Shown here piece by piece: positions 7,738 to 8,702 of a stretch of 8,702 nucleotides of DNA (its first letter is position 1; every line of letters starts with the position of its first letter). Under the pieces are notes generated by a model. It ran no database searches. It was not told the DNA's origin and worked only from the letters and a program-made list of their open reading frames with translations. The stretch is from Porticoccus sp. (GTDB taxonomy: Bacteria; Pseudomonadota; Gammaproteobacteria; Pseudomonadales; Porticoccaceae), in contig DRHD01000004.1 of NCBI GenBank assembly GCA_011049795.1, positions 1-8,702 of the forward strand, read 5' to 3'. Position numbers and translations under genes: made by a program.

Positions 7738-8028
7738 ATGTTCCAAAGTATGCAGTCCAACACGGGCAAGCATGGACACCAAGTAATCAATAGTGAAACC
7801 ACTGATACGACCTTTTTGAATATCAATAATCCGGTGACGCTGCACGTTAAATAACTTCGCCGATTCCGTATTATTGAGTTTATTGTTTTCAATATATTGG
7901 CGAATATCATCGAACAACTGCACTTTCAGTTTGATCACTTCTCTTTCCGCCGCATCAAATAACTCAGGATCATCAAGAATTGAGCCCTTAGTTATATTCG
8001 TCATACTGTTCATTTTGTCATTGCTCAT
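7726..8028 (-). CDS. HigA-like XRE-family antitoxin
   Basis: A 100-residue protein with a helix-turn-helix domain at about residues 50-90: LNNTESAKLFNVQRHRIIDI (51-70), then the GRISGFTIDYLVSMLARVG region. This matches the COG5606/HTH_37 type of antitoxin found with RelE/HigB-like toxins. It would neutralise the toxin by binding it and repress its own operon. The N-terminal 45 residues are charged and helical and may help bind the toxin. Start ATG 8028 overlaps the toxin stop by four bases (ATGA) and has GAGGT seven bases upstream (8036-8040, minus strand). Later in-frame ATGs (8013, 8004) lack this coupling. The toxin-first order is the higBA order. Family membership is a pattern call; activity is untested. 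Confidence 0.82.
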   Translation of the reverse strand: MSNDKMNSMTNITKGSILDDPELFDAAEREVIKLKVQLFDDIRQYIENNKLNNTESAKLFNVQRHRIIDIQKGRISGFTIDYLVSMLARVGLHTLEHKAA

Positions 8029-8384
8029 TTCTGCGACCTCTCTTCAACCATGGCCTTGTAACGCTTAACCGTAATGTCCTTATCACGCTGGGTGGTTTTC
8101 TGTGTTTTCTTACTAAAGCAATGAAGTACGTAAACTGCATCCTCAAACCTTGCCACATACATGACTCGATAAATGCCACTACCATCCGCATCCTGAATCC
8201 GGACTTCCTCAATACCCCTGATGCCCTTACCTAACTGCTTCATTGGCTTAAAGTCGTCAGGCTGTAACCCCAGCTGAACTCTGTCCAGCTGATAACCGGC
8301 TTCTTGAATCACTGCTTTTGGGAATGAAGCAAGTACCGCTTTGCTGCCACCCATCCATTTGATTGGCTTTCTAACGTCATCCAT
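8025..8384 (-). CDS. HigB/RelE-like toxin (phage-derived Gp49-like family)
   Basis: A 119-residue protein of the Gp49-like (PF05973) branch of the RelE/ParE superfamily, whose studied members are ribosome-dependent mRNA endonucleases. Typical strings are KPIKWMGGSKAVLASFP (6-22), EAGYQLDRVQLGLQPDDFKPMKQLG (28-52), the strand GIEEVRIQDADGSGIYRVMYVARF (57-80) and the conserved end VYVLHCFSKKTQKT (84-97). No truncation or frameshift is seen. ATG 8384 is chosen because the family usually begins shortly before the KPI motif; it has no clear ribosome binding site, while the downstream antitoxin has a good one, which would favour antitoxin output. It is the first gene of the two-gene operon and diverges from hemB. 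mRNA cleavage is inferred from family. Confidence 0.85.
   Translation of the reverse strand: MDDVRKPIKWMGGSKAVLASFPKAVIQEAGYQLDRVQLGLQPDDFKPMKQLGKGIRGIEEVRIQDADGSGIYRVMYVARFEDAVYVLHCFSKKTQKTTQRDKDITVKRYKAMVEERSQK

Positions 8385-8702
<318 letters not shown>

Overview
The window looks like a chromosomal stretch of a gammaproteobacterium, probably a marine or Cellvibrionales/Pseudomonadales-type lineage. That placement rests on protein resemblance (ClC of the GVGHVLERM type, HemL, HemB, HemJ, COG1926 phosphoribosyltransferase, NfeD/slipin) and balanced base composition. No search was run, and genus cannot be called. There are ten protein genes, two of them cut by the window edges. I see no rRNA, tRNA, CRISPR, IS element or prophage core.

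Layout. The left edge holds the first codons of argC on the minus strand. A 180-bp divergent gap with a TATAAT box and short tandem repeats leads into a plus-strand run: a ClC-family chloride transporter (222-1979), hemJ (2070-2525), a COG1926-type phosphoribosyltransferase (2629-3300), and a tightly coupled nfeD-slipin pair (3478-5594, ATGA overlap). A minus-strand DUF924 gene (5628-6248) converges on the slipin and diverges from hemL (6384-7700). A minus-strand HigB/HigA-like toxin-antitoxin pair (8384-7726) converges on hemL. hemB starts at 8556 and runs off the right edge.

How the genes fit together. Three genes belong to haem synthesis: hemL makes 5-aminolevulinate, hemB condenses it to porphobilinogen, and hemJ oxidises protoporphyrinogen IX. 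They are grouped but not one operon, because a DUF924 gene and a toxin-antitoxin module break the run. nfeD and slipin form the known membrane protease/stomatin partnership. Both convergent gene pairs meet at a 7-bp GC-rich hairpin that overlaps the last codons of the minus-strand gene, probably a shared transcription stop.

Most of the window is ordinary housekeeping sequence. I did not find a convincing new multi-gene system. The points that deserve a second look are a 15-bp palindrome and repeats before nfeD, tandem 9-mers before hemB, tandem repeats in the clc leader, the toxin-antitoxin module between hemL and hemB, the ClC residue changes, and a Pro/Lys-rich insert between the catalytic residues of NfeD.
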